The notes under the pieces are model-generated. The model made no database searches. It had not been told where the DNA came from and worked only from the letters and a program-made list of their open reading frames with translations. From a virus: a stretch of DNA of 36,856 bases. Below, piece after piece: positions 6,527 to 15,192 of this stretch; within the stretch, counting starts at the first letter, position 1, and each line of letters starts with the position of its first letter. The stretch spans positions 1-36,856 of the IMG/VR virus record IMGVR_UViG_3300037106_000027. One strand, written 5' to 3'. The position numbers and the translations under genes are program-made.

Positions 6527-8821
6527 ATGCTCCCGGGCCAGCCGCCGCAGCTTCCGATTCCGCCTGCGCAGTCGCCGCAGCCACCCTTGCCGCCGCCGGA
6601 TCTCCCGCCGCCGCCGGCAAGGGTTCCTCGCAAGGCCTACGCGCCGCAGATCGAGCTGCCCGACCACGAGCTGCAACGCCTGGCCAACCGGATCGAGGAA
6701 GGCTTCGAGGCGGCGCAGGTGGACCACACCGAGCGGATGGCGCGCTTCACTCGCGCCTATGCGCGCTGGCGCAACCGCGCCGAGCCCGCGGAAGCGGGCA
6801 AGGAAGACAAGGCGAATTTCCGCGTCCCGATGACGCAGTGGCAGACCTACATCAAGTGGGCCAAGGAGCTGGAGGCCATGTTCGGCGACGACGCCGAGAT
6901 CGTGGCCGAGCCGGTCGGCCCGAGCGATCACCGCAGCGCCGAGAAGGTCGAGGCCTTCGTCAATTGGCGGGTCTTCAACTCGATGCAGTTCGTCTCGCCG
7001 ATGGCGGTGTTCAGCTTCCGCAAGATCCTCTTCGGACGCGCTCACGCGCTGCTGGAGTGGGACCGGCGGACGTTTCGCGTGCCGATGGAAGACGGGGGCT
7101 GGGAAGACCAGGTCTGCTACGACGGCCAGGTGTTCAAGCCGCTCTGGCCCGACGACCTGGTGGTGCCAGGCGAGGACGCCGAGACGATTCAAGACTTCTC
7201 GTGGGTGATCCGCAAGTTCGACGCCACGCCCGACGACCTTCTGCACGGCGAGGATGATGGCACCTACGCCAACATCAGCGACAACCTGGATCAGATTCTC
7301 GCCTGGAGCGAGCAGCGGCAGCGGCGCACCTACGACGACCCGATGAAGCGCGAGGCCGACGAAGCCGAGGGCGTGGTGCGCGAGGGCAGCATGAGCGCGG
7401 CGAACACGCTGCGCGTGTGGGCCTGGTACGGGCGCTGGAGGCGACTGAAGGGCCGCAAGAGCGCGCGGCCGGAGAACGCCAAGGGGCGCGAACGCTATGA
7501 GAGCGATCTGCTGGTGTACTACCTGCCAGATTTGCGGCTGGTGGTCGGATGCCAGGACCTGGCAGAGATGTTCCCGACGTCGCCGGACCGGCGTCCGATT
7601 GTTGAGGCGGCGCTGGTGCATGACGGTAGCTACTGGTCGCCCGGGTTCTTCGAGCTGCTGGAATTGGTCGAAAACGAGCTCACTGTGGCCCACAACCTGG
7701 GCTCGCAGGCTGGGCAGTTTTCCGTGGGCCCGATCATTTTCTACGATCCGGCCAGCGGCTTCGATCCCGACAGCTTCGTGTATGAGCCGTTCGTCAGCGT
7801 GCCCGTCAAGAATCCTGCGGGCATCAACATCGTGCAGCCGAAGGCCGATCTGACTTACCCCATTACCGTAGGGCAGCAAGTTCAGGCCATCGGCGAGCGG
7901 TTGACCGGCCTGGATGATTCCAACGTGGGCCGCAGCTCCGACCGACCGAACGCGCCGCGCACCGCGCGGCAGTTCATCGGCCTCCTGGAGCAGGGCAACA
8001 TTCGCGCGTCGCTCGACACGCGCATGATGCGCGAGGATACCGCCCTCATACTCCGGCGGATCTGGGCGCTTGAGCAGATGTATGGTTCGGCGCGGGTGTT
8101 TTTCCGCGTCACCGAGGAGGACGCCAAGGGGCTGTTCGAGACCAGCCAGGGCGGCGCCTGGATGACGAGCGAGGAGCGCGGCGGCCGCTATGACTTCAAG
8201 CTGAATTTCGCCACGTCGGTCTGGTCGCGCGAAGCGCAGAAAGAGCGCCAGATGACGCTCTACCAACTCGACCTTCAGAACCCGCTGGTGGTGCAGAATC
8301 CGCGGGCGCTGTGGAAGGTTACCTCCCAGGTTCACAAGGCGCTGGGCGATCCGAACTTCGCCGACCTGGTGCCGGAGCCGCCCGACATGGGCGGCCCGAA
8401 GACGCCGCAAGAGGAGTGGACCTTGATGCAGGAGGGCCAGGACGTCACGATCCGGCCCGAGGACCACGACGACCTACACCTGCTGATCCATTTCAAGCAG
8501 TTGGCCCAAGAGCAAGCTGGGACCGACCCGGACGTGGGCGCGATCCAGATGCTGAAGCAGCACATCACGGATCACCAGCGGCAGCGGCAGGAAAAGAAGC
8601 TCATGGGCGCGCTGGCCAGCGCACTCACCACGCAGATCGCGGGGGCGCAGCGGCCAGGGATGCCGATGCAGCCGGGCGCTGCCGGCGCGCCAGGCATGGA
8701 CGGCTTGCAGCAGTTCCTGGGTCAGATGTCGGCAGCCGGGCAGCCACCGCAGAACGTAGCGCCGCCGCAACAGCCGGCGGCAGAAACCGGAGAAACACCG
8801 AACGATGAAGCAGGCCTATGA
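6527..8821 (+). CDS. portal protein
   Basis: 764 residues. A Pro-rich N-terminus (1-45) leads into a mixed helical body with NFRVPMTQWQTYIKWAKELE, FSFRKILFGRAHALLEW and WPDDLVVPGEDAETIQDFSW, and later long helices (NELTVAHNLGSQ, TARQFIGLLEQG) that look like the crown/stem of podovirus-type portals. The C-terminus is Gln/Gly/Pro-rich and low-complexity. Size, position soon after TerL and before scaffold and capsid, and the 'D-D-L-V-V-P-G' block support portal. No ribosome site precedes the ATG, so it probably relies on coupling with the gene ending one base before. It forms the dodecameric DNA channel that docks TerL and the tail adaptors. Confidence 0.8.
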   Translation: MLPGQPPQLPIPPAQSPQPPLPPPDLPPPPARVPRKAYAPQIELPDHELQRLANRIEEGFEAAQVDHTERMARFTRAYARWRNRAEPAEAGKEDKANFRVPMTQWQTYIKWAKELEAMFGDDAEIVAEPVGPSDHRSAEKVEAFVNWRVFNSMQFVSPMAVFSFRKILFGRAHALLEWDRRTFRVPMEDGGWEDQVCYDGQVFKPLWPDDLVVPGEDAETIQDFSWVIRKFDATPDDLLHGEDDGTYANISDNLDQILAWSEQRQRRTYDDPMKREADEAEGVVREGSMSAANTLRVWAWYGRWRRLKGRKSARPENAKGRERYESDLLVYYLPDLRLVVGCQDLAEMFPTSPDRRPIVEAALVHDGSYWSPGFFELLELVENELTVAHNLGSQAGQFSVGPIIFYDPASGFDPDSFVYEPFVSVPVKNPAGINIVQPKADLTYPITVGQQVQAIGERLTGLDDSNVGRSSDRPNAPRTARQFIGLLEQGNIRASLDTRMMREDTALILRRIWALEQMYGSARVFFRVTEEDAKGLFETSQGGAWMTSEERGGRYDFKLNFATSVWSREAQKERQMTLYQLDLQNPLVVQNPRALWKVTSQVHKALGDPNFADLVPEPPDMGGPKTPQEEWTLMQEGQDVTIRPEDHDDLHLLIHFKQLAQEQAGTDPDVGAIQMLKQHITDHQRQRQEKKLMGALASALTTQIAGAQRPGMPMQPGAAGAPGMDGLQQFLGQMSAAGQPPQNVAPPQQPAAETGETPNDEAGL

Positions 8822-9329
8822 TCCGATCACTGTACTGAACCTTTTCCCGACCTACGCCACGCAGGAAGACTACACGCGGGCGACGGGAAAGCCGTGTCCT
8901 CCCTGGACGCTCGACAAGCACCCGAAGTACTGGTTCGATCCCAAGCCGAAGAAGATGACCACCGGGCCGGATGGGACGGCGTACACCATGTACACCAACA
9001 GCTTTCTGGGCAGCTTCGACCCCGACACGCAGGCGCCGATTTTCGAGTCGCTGATGCTGAGCCTCACCGAGGCGGCCACGGTCAACATTCCCCCCACCGG
9101 GACAGGCGAGACGAACGTGCCCGGCGCCGATGCCAACCCCGTCCAGTGCCCATCGAAGGCCCTCACCGCCAACCAGCAGATTGTGCGCTACGGCGTGTTG
9201 CAGATCCCCGCTGTCCGAAACCTGGACGTGCCGCTCCCCAGCGACGACGCAAGCAACTTCACCAACGCCGACCGGGCGCTGCTGGTGGGCATCGCCAACA
9301 AATTGCAGGTGCAACATTGCGAGCCGTAG
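8805..9329 (+). CDS. hypothetical protein after portal
   Basis: 174 residues, overlapping the portal stop by 17 bases. It is Pro/Asn/Thr rich with few charged helices and many beta-like segments (GTAYTMYTNSFLGSF, YGVLQIPAVRNLDVPLP). A Trp/Tyr-rich block (CPPWTLDKHPKYWFDPKPKK) stands near the N-terminus. No signal peptide or known motif is seen. Given its place between portal and scaffold genes and its beta-rich composition, it may be a minor virion protein. Not recognised. Confidence 0.6.
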   Translation: MKQAYDPITVLNLFPTYATQEDYTRATGKPCPPWTLDKHPKYWFDPKPKKMTTGPDGTAYTMYTNSFLGSFDPDTQAPIFESLMLSLTEAATVNIPPTGTGETNVPGADANPVQCPSKALTANQQIVRYGVLQIPAVRNLDVPLPSDDASNFTNADRALLVGIANKLQVQHCEP

Positions 9330-9628
9330 GCGATCTTCCGAAGCTCCACAGCACCGGGCGCGAGTACATGCCGCCGCCCCTGCCGCGATCCAGGATGCGG
9401 TTCGTCGGCAAGCGCAAGAGCGTTCTCGAAGAAATCGGCGAGCTCGAGCCGGAACGCCTGGCGGGCTTGCTGCGCGCCTACCCGGTGGACATGCACGAAC
9501 TCAAGCGGCTGTTCGTGCAGTGGGCCACGGCGCATGACAAGGGCCGCTGGCCGTACTGGCTGGAGGCCTGGCTCGACTTTCGCACCGAGGCGCTGACGCC
9601 GGCCGTGCTGAAGGACATCTGCGCGTGA
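9317..9628 (+). CDS. small helical hypothetical protein
   Basis: About 103 residues. I place the start at TTG 9317, preceded by AGGTG 6 bases upstream and overlapping the previous stop; an ATG at 9368 would remove 17 residues. The N-terminus is basic (RSRMRFVGKRKS), followed by helices (EEIGELEPERLAGLLRAY, DMHELKRLFVQWATAHD) and an aromatic stretch (GRWPYWLEAWLDFR). Strong G/C third positions support the frame. It ends in a GTGA overlap with the next gene. Unknown function, probably virion-associated or assembly-related from its context. Confidence 0.55.
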   Translation: MRAVGDLPKLHSTGREYMPPPLPRSRMRFVGKRKSVLEEIGELEPERLAGLLRAYPVDMHELKRLFVQWATAHDKGRWPYWLEAWLDFRTEALTPAVLKDICA

Positions 9629-9888
9629 AGATCGCGACGCACGCCGAGACTCCCCTTGATGGGGTGGACCGCGAGCACCTGGAGCAGACGCTCCGGACCC
9701 GCGGGTGGCAGATCATCGAGCGGCGACTCGTGGCCATGCTGCAACGCGAAAGCGGACGTTGCGAATCGACCGACGATGAGTTGTCAATCCGGCGGGCGCA
9801 AGGCGCCGTTGCGGCGGTTCGCGAAGTACTCGCCCTGCCGGCGGGCATCCTGCGCGAGATCAATGAGCGGCAGCGGAGGAGGGGCTGA
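9625..9888 (+). CDS. small helical hypothetical protein
   Basis: 87 residues from a GTG that overlaps the upstream stop. It is nearly all helical and charged (DREHLEQTLRTRGWQIIERR, RRAQGAVAAVREVLALPAG), ending in a basic tail (NERQRRRG). The TGATG at its end couples it to the M15-like peptidase gene. No known domain is visible. The pattern resembles small virion or assembly factors found beside portal genes in podoviruses, which is inference only. Confidence 0.55.
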   Translation: MKIATHAETPLDGVDREHLEQTLRTRGWQIIERRLVAMLQRESGRCESTDDELSIRRAQGAVAAVREVLALPAGILREINERQRRRG

Positions 9889-10214
9889 TGCTGAGGATCA
9901 AAGCGGGGGCGACTGGCGCGCGGTTGAGCGGCTTGCGCGTTGAGATCCTGGCCGCGCTCATGGTCGCCGTCTCTGTCTACGACAGCGCCAAATGCGACCT
10001 GCTGCTGACCTGTGGGACGGATTCGAAGCACATGGCGACCAGCCTCCACTATGTCGGCCTGGCGATTGACATTGCTCTGCCTAACGCCGTGCCGGTGGAG
10101 GTCTCCGCCATCAAGCAGGCGCTGGAGTGGGCGCTGGGCGACGACTACGACCTGGTGGTGGAAGAGGACCACTGGCACATCGAATTTCAGCCGAAACGCG
10201 GCGTGAATTTATGA
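9888..10214 (+). CDS. M15-like D-Ala/LD-carboxypeptidase, probable endolysin
   Basis: 108 residues. The motif SLHYVGLAIDI (His54 ... Asp61) and HWHIEF (His95, His97; Asp94 just before) are the SxHxxGxAxD and HxH signatures of the M15 (VanY/endolysin) zinc-peptidase fold. His54, Asp61 and His97 are the likely zinc ligands. It is a bare catalytic domain without a cell-wall-binding module or signal peptide, so a holin would be needed for export; the holin-like gene at 6340 is the nearest candidate. Its place among virion genes also allows a role as a virion-borne wall-degrading enzyme. Start by TGATG overlap. Confidence 0.75.
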   Translation: MLRIKAGATGARLSGLRVEILAALMVAVSVYDSAKCDLLLTCGTDSKHMATSLHYVGLAIDIALPNAVPVEVSAIKQALEWALGDDYDLVVEEDHWHIEFQPKRGVNL

Positions 10215-10564
10215 GGGGGCTGGTGGCGGCCATCCTGCGCCTGCCGCACCGCTGCCGGTTCTGCGGCAAGTTCTACCCCATTGAGGAGTTCGTTGGGGGC
10301 GGCCCGTCGACCGGCTACTGCCTGCGCTGCTATGGCGACCTGGCCGTCAAAATCGCCCTGCTGCGGGGGATTCGAGGCTGCCAGGAGTGCGGGGCCAGCT
10401 TCGAGCTGCTAACCGCTCGGGCGGCTGGTGCCGATGTACGGATGCGGATGTACGCCAAAGACGGCGTTTGGCAGCTCCTCTGCGGCGCCTGCGGCGATTC
10501 CTACGAGCGAAAGCGCTTGGACATGTTCGGTTCGACTCCGTACCAGCTTGAACGCGATGCGTGA
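10211..10564 (+). CDS. small double zinc-ribbon protein
   Basis: 117 residues from ATG 10211, overlapping the peptidase stop (ATGA). Four CxxC pairs are present: CRFC, CLRC, CQEC and CGAC, enough for two zinc ribbons. The first pair is followed by GKFYPIEEF, a ribbon-like beta turn. The C-terminus is helical (DSYERKRLDMFGSTPYQLER). The longer open frame beginning at 10127 overlaps the peptidase gene and is a shadow. Such proteins usually bind nucleic acid or act as adaptors; no specific role can be given. Confidence 0.6.
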   Translation: MRGLVAAILRLPHRCRFCGKFYPIEEFVGGGPSTGYCLRCYGDLAVKIALLRGIRGCQECGASFELLTARAAGADVRMRMYAKDGVWQLLCGACGDSYERKRLDMFGSTPYQLERDA

Positions 10565-11499
10565 ATATGCCTTCTGAAGTCGAGGAGTTGGTCCCAGCAG
10601 CAGACGAGATCGAGGGCGGGCAGCCTGCGGCTGACGATCCCTCACTGAACCCGCTTGACGACCGGATCACCGCCGATGGTGATCCCGCGCCACGCAAGGA
10701 AGCCACTCCACCCCCAGGACCGGACAAGGAAGTTCGGCGGCTCGAGAAGCAGCTCGCCCGGGAACGCACCGCCCGGCGGGACGCGGAAACGAACGCGCGG
10801 ACGTGGTACGACCGCCTAACAGCGGCTCAGAGCACAGGGAAGCCGGCCGCCGAAAAGGTGGATCCGGAACTGGCGAAGGAAGAGGATCTCGTCGACGCGA
10901 TCCAGAGCGGCGACAAGGGGCGCATTCGCACGGCGCTGAAGCAGGTTGGCCTGGCCACCGTCGATGATGTGGAGACGCACATCTCGCGCGGCGTCGAGGC
11001 CAAGATGGCGACGGTGACGCGGGACGCGGGGATCTACGACCGTTTCCCTGACATGCGCGACACCAAGAGCGAGCTTTTCCGCACCGCGCAGCAGATCTAC
11101 GCCAGGCGCATGGACGCCGATCCGCACGCCAGGACCAACCCGTTTTTCATGGAGGACTGCACCAACGCCGCGGCGATGGAGCTGGGAGTTGCGCCGAAGC
11201 GGGCGGGCGCACGCCTGCCGAAGTACGACGGCGTGCTGCCCGAGGGTGACGACGACGAAGAAAACGACGAGCCCGAGCTGGTGGGGCGCGGGAAGGGCGA
11301 GGAGCCCGAACAGGAGCGCGCCGACCGCATCAAGAGCCAGGCGGCCGGATCGGGACGCGCCAGAGGGCCGGCACGAACCGGCAGCGACGACCGTCTGAGC
11401 TCGCAGCAGCGCGAAATCGCGCGCAAGTTCGGGCTGACCGAGGCCGAATACGCGAAGCACGCCAGGCAAGGCGTGCGGATGGCCGGGCGGCCGAGGTAA
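10561..11499 (+). CDS. scaffold-like protein
   Basis: 312 residues from a GTG overlapping the previous stop; an ATG two codons later could also serve. The first 55 residues are acidic and Pro-rich. Residues 55-85 form a coiled coil (KEVRRLEKQLARERTARRD). The middle holds helices (DLVDAIQSGDKGRIRTALKQ), then a very acidic run (EGDDDEENDEPELV) and a basic, Gly/Arg-rich C-terminus. Charge segregation, coiled coil and position directly before capsid genes are typical of phage scaffolds, which build the prohead and leave before maturation. No protease gene was seen. Confidence 0.6.
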   Translation: MNMPSEVEELVPAADEIEGGQPAADDPSLNPLDDRITADGDPAPRKEATPPPGPDKEVRRLEKQLARERTARRDAETNARTWYDRLTAAQSTGKPAAEKVDPELAKEEDLVDAIQSGDKGRIRTALKQVGLATVDDVETHISRGVEAKMATVTRDAGIYDRFPDMRDTKSELFRTAQQIYARRMDADPHARTNPFFMEDCTNAAAMELGVAPKRAGARLPKYDGVLPEGDDDEENDEPELVGRGKGEEPEQERADRIKSQAAGSGRARGPARTGSDDRLSSQQREIARKFGLTEAEYAKHARQGVRMAGRPR

Positions 11500-11501
11500 C
11501 G

Positions 11502-12200
11502 ATGGCAACCACCAAAAAGTCACATCACGGCAAGCCTGCGGGGGCGGGTTCGTTTGTTTCCCCTTCCCCCGCCGCTTCCTTGACGATCAACGGCAAGCCG
11601 ATCCCTGCGGAGTTTGCGCACGCGATCGCGTTCCAGTACACGGACCAGGGCATCGAAGAGGCCAACCGTGGGCGCGTCCTGGAGAAGGGCGCGGGCGTGA
11701 CGGTGATCCGCGCCGAGGGCTTCGACGCTGACATGGAGCACCGGCGCGACGCCGGCGACGGCAAGATCGACATTTTCACCGCCCCCGATCCGCTGAAAGA
11801 AGCGATCGACAAAGTGCGGGAACCGGGCTTCAAGTACAAAGCACTGAGCCCGAAAGTCATCGAACGGCGTGGGCTGCGGGGCTTCGAGGTCTGCAGGGAC
11901 CCGAAGACCGGCCAGGCCGTGACGATGGCGAACATGGTGGTGGGGCGGATGCCGAACGCAGTCGCGGACCAGCGCAACAAGCACTACCGCGACATCGGCA
12001 ATTCGGCCCTGGCGGAGTCCGAAAGGCATTTCAAAGCGCAGCAGGAACAGTTGATTCAAGCCCGTGGCGGTGTGGGACTCAGTGTCCTCAGCCCCGGCGA
12101 ATCACTGCACGGCGCGGACCTGGGCGGCCAGGATCGCGACGTCACCGTTGGTCTGCGTTCTCAGCGTGGCAACAGCCACTTCATCGAAGAAGCGGCGTAA
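11502..12200 (+). CDS. hypothetical capsid-region protein
   Basis: 232 residues, ATG two bases after the previous stop. The N-terminus is basic and low-complexity (KKSHHGKPAGAGSF). The middle has a mixed alpha/beta pattern (RVLEKGAGVTVIRAEGF, DADMEHRRDAGDGKIDIF, GLRGFEVCRDPKTGQAVTMA), and residues 150-195 are helical. It lies between scaffold and decoration genes, so it may be a capsid-assembly or minor head protein. No catalytic motif is obvious. Not recognised. Confidence 0.6.
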   Translation: MATTKKSHHGKPAGAGSFVSPSPAASLTINGKPIPAEFAHAIAFQYTDQGIEEANRGRVLEKGAGVTVIRAEGFDADMEHRRDAGDGKIDIFTAPDPLKEAIDKVREPGFKYKALSPKVIERRGLRGFEVCRDPKTGQAVTMANMVVGRMPNAVADQRNKHYRDIGNSALAESERHFKAQQEQLIQARGGVGLSVLSPGESLHGADLGGQDRDVTVGLRSQRGNSHFIEEAA

Positions 12201-12251
12201 GCCGCAGCTCCGATTCCAGCCGCAGCGAAATCAGACAGAAGGAGTGTGTCT

Positions 12252-12776
12252 ATGGCGAACGTGAACAATCCCTTCGGCCTGCGCTCTCTCGGCGTCACGC
12301 TGAGCGGGGGCGCGCCGCAAATCGAACTTTATGACAAGGTCGTCGGCTACGGCACGGCGGTCTTTCCCGGCGATGCCGTCAACCAGGTGGCGGACGGCTC
12401 GATCGAGAAATCGGCGACGCCAGGCTCGACGCTGTTCAGCGGCGTGGCACTGGACTACGGCGCCGCCCTCAAGGCCACGGATCACCTGGTGATCGTCAGC
12501 CCCGACGCGATCTTCGTGACACAGTGCGACGACGATGCCACCGGCCTGGTGGCCGCGGATCGCGGCCTGAACTGCAACCTGATCCTGGGCGCGGGCAGCG
12601 CGACCACGCTCAAAAGCGCTCACCAGCTCGACACCAGCACCAAGCAGACCACCAGCACGCTCGACATGAAGCTGCGGCGGCTGTTCGGTGTTCCGGACAA
12701 CGCCTACGGCGAATGGTCCCGCTGGGAAGTGGTGTTCAACAACCACCGCAACGCGATGGGGACGACTGCCGTCTAG
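12252..12776 (+). CDS. capsid decoration-like protein
   Basis: 174 residues. The ATG at 12252 has GGAG at a 7-base spacing (12241-12244), so it is preferred to the in-frame GTG at 12246. The protein opens MANVNNPFGLRSLG, a start I know from capsid-associated proteins of environmental phages, then runs as a beta-rich body (VVGYGTAVFPGDAVNQVADG, HLVIVSPDAIFV) with no long helices until the C-terminus. It precedes the major capsid gene by 38 bases with its own ribosome site, implying high expression. Likely coats or cements the head. Confidence 0.65.
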   Translation: MANVNNPFGLRSLGVTLSGGAPQIELYDKVVGYGTAVFPGDAVNQVADGSIEKSATPGSTLFSGVALDYGAALKATDHLVIVSPDAIFVTQCDDDATGLVAADRGLNCNLILGAGSATTLKSAHQLDTSTKQTTSTLDMKLRRLFGVPDNAYGEWSRWEVVFNNHRNAMGTTAV

Positions 12777-12814
12777 CGGAAACCCGCGAAGACTGAACAG
12801 GAGAAGACACAGAA

Positions 12815-13744
12815 ATGATGATCAGAACTCAGTACCCCGACCTCTTCTTGGCGAGCATGTTGCCCGCCATCAACGCCAGCGTGATGAAACGGTTCCAGCG
12901 CGACGCTCCGGTCTACTCGCAGGTGTTCCGCGTGGAGACCAGCTCGCGCTCCATCGAGCAGCACAGCGAGATCACCGGCCTCGGCAACATGGTCGAGATC
13001 CCCGAGGGCGGGGACATGCGCTACGACTACAGCGTGCCCGGGTTCGACAAGACCTTCGTGCACAGCCAGTTCGGTTTGGGCTTCAAGGCCAGCCGGCTGC
13101 TGGCCGACGACGACCGCTTCGGCATCATCAAGAAGCTCTCCAGCGAGCTGGGACGCTCCGCCGCCGAGACCATCGAGCTGGCGGCCGTCAGCGACTTTAA
13201 CAACGGCTTCACGGCTGGCTCTACGGCCGGCCCGGATGGCGTGGCGCTGTTTTCGACCGCACACCCGATGGTGAAGAGCGGCGCCACGCAGGCGAACACG
13301 CTCAGCTCCGCCGCCGACCTGGACATCGCGTCCCTCGAACTGGCGCTGACCGACTTCCGGCTGATGAAGGACCCGGCCGGCAAGATGATCCGGTTGGAGC
13401 CCAAGCAGCTCATCATCCCGGCGCAGCAGGAGTTCGCCGCCGCCGAGATGCTGAAGGGCACGATGCGGTCCGACACCGCGAACAACACCATCAACGCCTT
13501 CAAGAACCGCATCGGCATGGAGTCGTTCGACTCCATCCTCGTCTGGAAGTACCTCAGCGACGCCGATGCCTGGTTCATCCGCGCCGACAAGGAAGACATC
13601 GACCTGATCTTCTACTGGCGCGAGCGCTTCAACGTGGTCCACGAGGTTCACTTCGATTCGAGGACGATCAAGACCGCTTCCTGGATGCGGTTTTCACACG
13701 GCTGGTCCAACTGGTACGGCCTGTATGGAGTTCCGGGGGTCTAA
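12815..13744 (+). CDS. major capsid protein (HK97 fold, Mu gpT-like)
   Basis: 309 residues; ATG 12815 or the adjacent ATG 12818, with GGAG at 12800-12803. The central motif run DFNNGFTAG ... PDGVALFSTAHP, then NTLSSAADLDIASLELAL, DFRLMKDPAGKMIRLEPKQL and IPAQQEFAAAEMLKG, is the pattern of Mu gpT-like HK97-fold capsid proteins. The C-terminus (ADKEDIDLIFYWRERFNV, TASWMRFSHGWSNWYGLYG) fits the P-domain/A-domain strands. Length is usual for the family. A GC-rich hairpin follows the gene. Together with the decoration-like protein it forms the shell. Confidence 0.85.
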   Translation: MMIRTQYPDLFLASMLPAINASVMKRFQRDAPVYSQVFRVETSSRSIEQHSEITGLGNMVEIPEGGDMRYDYSVPGFDKTFVHSQFGLGFKASRLLADDDRFGIIKKLSSELGRSAAETIELAAVSDFNNGFTAGSTAGPDGVALFSTAHPMVKSGATQANTLSSAADLDIASLELALTDFRLMKDPAGKMIRLEPKQLIIPAQQEFAAAEMLKGTMRSDTANNTINAFKNRIGMESFDSILVWKYLSDADAWFIRADKEDIDLIFYWRERFNVVHEVHFDSRTIKTASWMRFSHGWSNWYGLYGVPGV

Positions 13745-13766
13745 GCGGCCCTGAAGACAGATTGAC

Positions 13767-13788
13767 GGGGCTGCCTGCGCGCGGCCCC
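13767..13788 (+). terminator. possible terminator after major capsid gene
   Basis: GGGGCTG (13767-13773) pairs with CGGCCCC (13782-13788), with one G-U pair and an 8-base loop, 22 bases after the capsid stop. It is followed by TCCTCT rather than a T-run, so any termination would be partial. The next gene has its own ribosome site (AAGGAC ... AAGGAAAA), so a partial stop here could set the high capsid-to-tail ratio. Confidence 0.4.
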
Positions 13789-13817
13789 TCCTCTGAAAGG
13801 ACACAAGGAAAACCACC

Positions 13818-14801
13818 ATGGGAATCACGAAATTTGACATTCTCCAGGCCAACGCCTACTTGGGGGCGATGTTCCCCTCGCGGGGCAAGGACATCTTCGT
13901 CCTACCGAGCAGCGGCAAGGACGGCAACGACGGGCTATCGCCGTACACTGCGGTGAAGACGCTCCCTGCAGCTCTCGCGCTGGCCACGGCCAACCGGAAC
14001 GACCGGGTGTGGCACATCAGCGAGGGCAACTCTGCCGCGCTGTGCACGGATTACCAGTCCAGCACGCTCGACTGGAACAAGGACGGCGTCCATTTGTACG
14101 GCGTGAACAGCGGCGTGAGCGCTTCGCCGCGCAGCCGGGTCAGCCTGCTTGCCGCATACGCCACCGCTTCCAATCTGTTCACTGTCTCGGCGTCCAACTG
14201 CCGGATTCGCGGGATGGGGTTTTGGGCGGGAGTCGCCAGCGTGCTGCCGACCGGCTGCGTGAAGGTGACCGGCCAGCGCAACCGCTTCGAAGGTTGCCAC
14301 TTCGTCGGCATCGGCGCGACCACCAACGATATTGCGGCGGCCTACTCTCTGAAGCTCGACGGAGCCGAAGAGAACGAATTCGACCACTGCGTGATCGGCA
14401 CTTTCAACACGGTTCGCGGCGCGGCGCTCAACAGCGAGATTCTGTTCGACACCGGCGCGAAGGAGAACCTGTTCGAGAATTGCCGCGTGATCAGCCAGGT
14501 CAGCCACGCCAGCAACCACGTTCTCGTCGAGTTCGCGGACGCGACCAGCGTGGACGGGTACAACTACTTCCAGAACACGAAGTTCCTGTACCAGTCGGCG
14601 AACTACGGCGTGGGCGCGACGGGCGTCATGCGCATCCCGGCTCTGACGCAGGGCTACATCCTCGTCGATGAGCGCTGCGGGGCGCGGTCTGACTCGAGTG
14701 CCGTCACCGTCAAGTGGGACGTCAACGACAACAACAAGATCGTTCTGCTGGGCGCGGCGACTCCGGCGGCCGACACCACGGGCGTAGGCCGGCTGGTCTA
14801 G
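13818..14801 (+). CDS. beta-helix structural protein, capsid- or tail-associated
   Basis: 327 residues with a clean ribosome site upstream. Residues 25-70 (DIFVLPSSGKDGNDGLSPYT, VKTLPAALALATA) form the start module often seen before parallel beta-helices. The body alternates short strands and Asn/Cys turns (CRIRGMGFWAG, NRFEGCHFVGIG, NEFDHCVIGTF, ENLFENCRVIS), the rung pattern of pectate-lyase-like right-handed beta-helices. No catalytic site can be assigned. Its place directly after the capsid gene, rather than with tail genes, suggests a capsid-surface fibre or a vertex/tail appendage. Confidence 0.7.
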   Translation: MGITKFDILQANAYLGAMFPSRGKDIFVLPSSGKDGNDGLSPYTAVKTLPAALALATANRNDRVWHISEGNSAALCTDYQSSTLDWNKDGVHLYGVNSGVSASPRSRVSLLAAYATASNLFTVSASNCRIRGMGFWAGVASVLPTGCVKVTGQRNRFEGCHFVGIGATTNDIAAAYSLKLDGAEENEFDHCVIGTFNTVRGAALNSEILFDTGAKENLFENCRVISQVSHASNHVLVEFADATSVDGYNYFQNTKFLYQSANYGVGATGVMRIPALTQGYILVDERCGARSDSSAVTVKWDVNDNNKIVLLGAATPAADTTGVGRLV

Positions 14802-14848
14802 GCCGGGCCTGAGCTCGCTGACGACGCGACCGTGAGGAGGATCGACCG

Positions 14849-15190
14849 ATGACGGGACAGCTTCATTTCAAAATCGCCGCCGGGGCGTCGCTCTCGGGGG
14901 CCTGGATGGTGGGGAACCGCGTGCCTGTGCGCATCGAGATGCCCGCAGCATGGGACGCGGCCAACCTCACCTTCCAGACCTCGCATGACGGCGTCACCTT
15001 CCAGAACAAGTACGACGGAATGGGCGCGGGGGCGGAGTTCACGGTAGGCGCGGCAGCCGCGCGCAACATCGACCTGAACCCTGCGGATTGGATCGGCGTG
15101 CGCTGGCTCAAGATCCGCAGCGGCACGGCGGGCACGCCCGTCACGCAGAGCGCGGCGCGGGACATCTACCTCATCACTCAGGAGGTGTAG
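14849..15190 (+). CDS. small beta-sandwich virion protein
   Basis: 113 residues; ATG 14849 with GAGGAGG a few bases upstream. It is nearly all beta: FKIAAGASLSGAWMVG, VPVRIEMPAAWDAANLTFQT, DGVTFQNKYDG, RWLKIRSGTAGTPV. The 'P-x-x-W-x-x-A-x-L-T-F-x-x-S-x-D-G-x-T-F' block and the late 'I-R-S-G-T' recur in beta-sandwich proteins of phage heads and fibres. It is probably a decoration or fibre-base protein. The carbohydrate-binding-like shape would also allow host-surface attachment. Confidence 0.6.
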   Translation: MTGQLHFKIAAGASLSGAWMVGNRVPVRIEMPAAWDAANLTFQTSHDGVTFQNKYDGMGAGAEFTVGAAAARNIDLNPADWIGVRWLKIRSGTAGTPVTQSAARDIYLITQEV

Positions 15191-15192
15191 CC

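Noticed and set aside
13767-13788. Strong intrinsic terminator after the capsid gene
   Set aside because: The hairpin is real but lacks a T-run, so it is listed only as a possible partial terminator.
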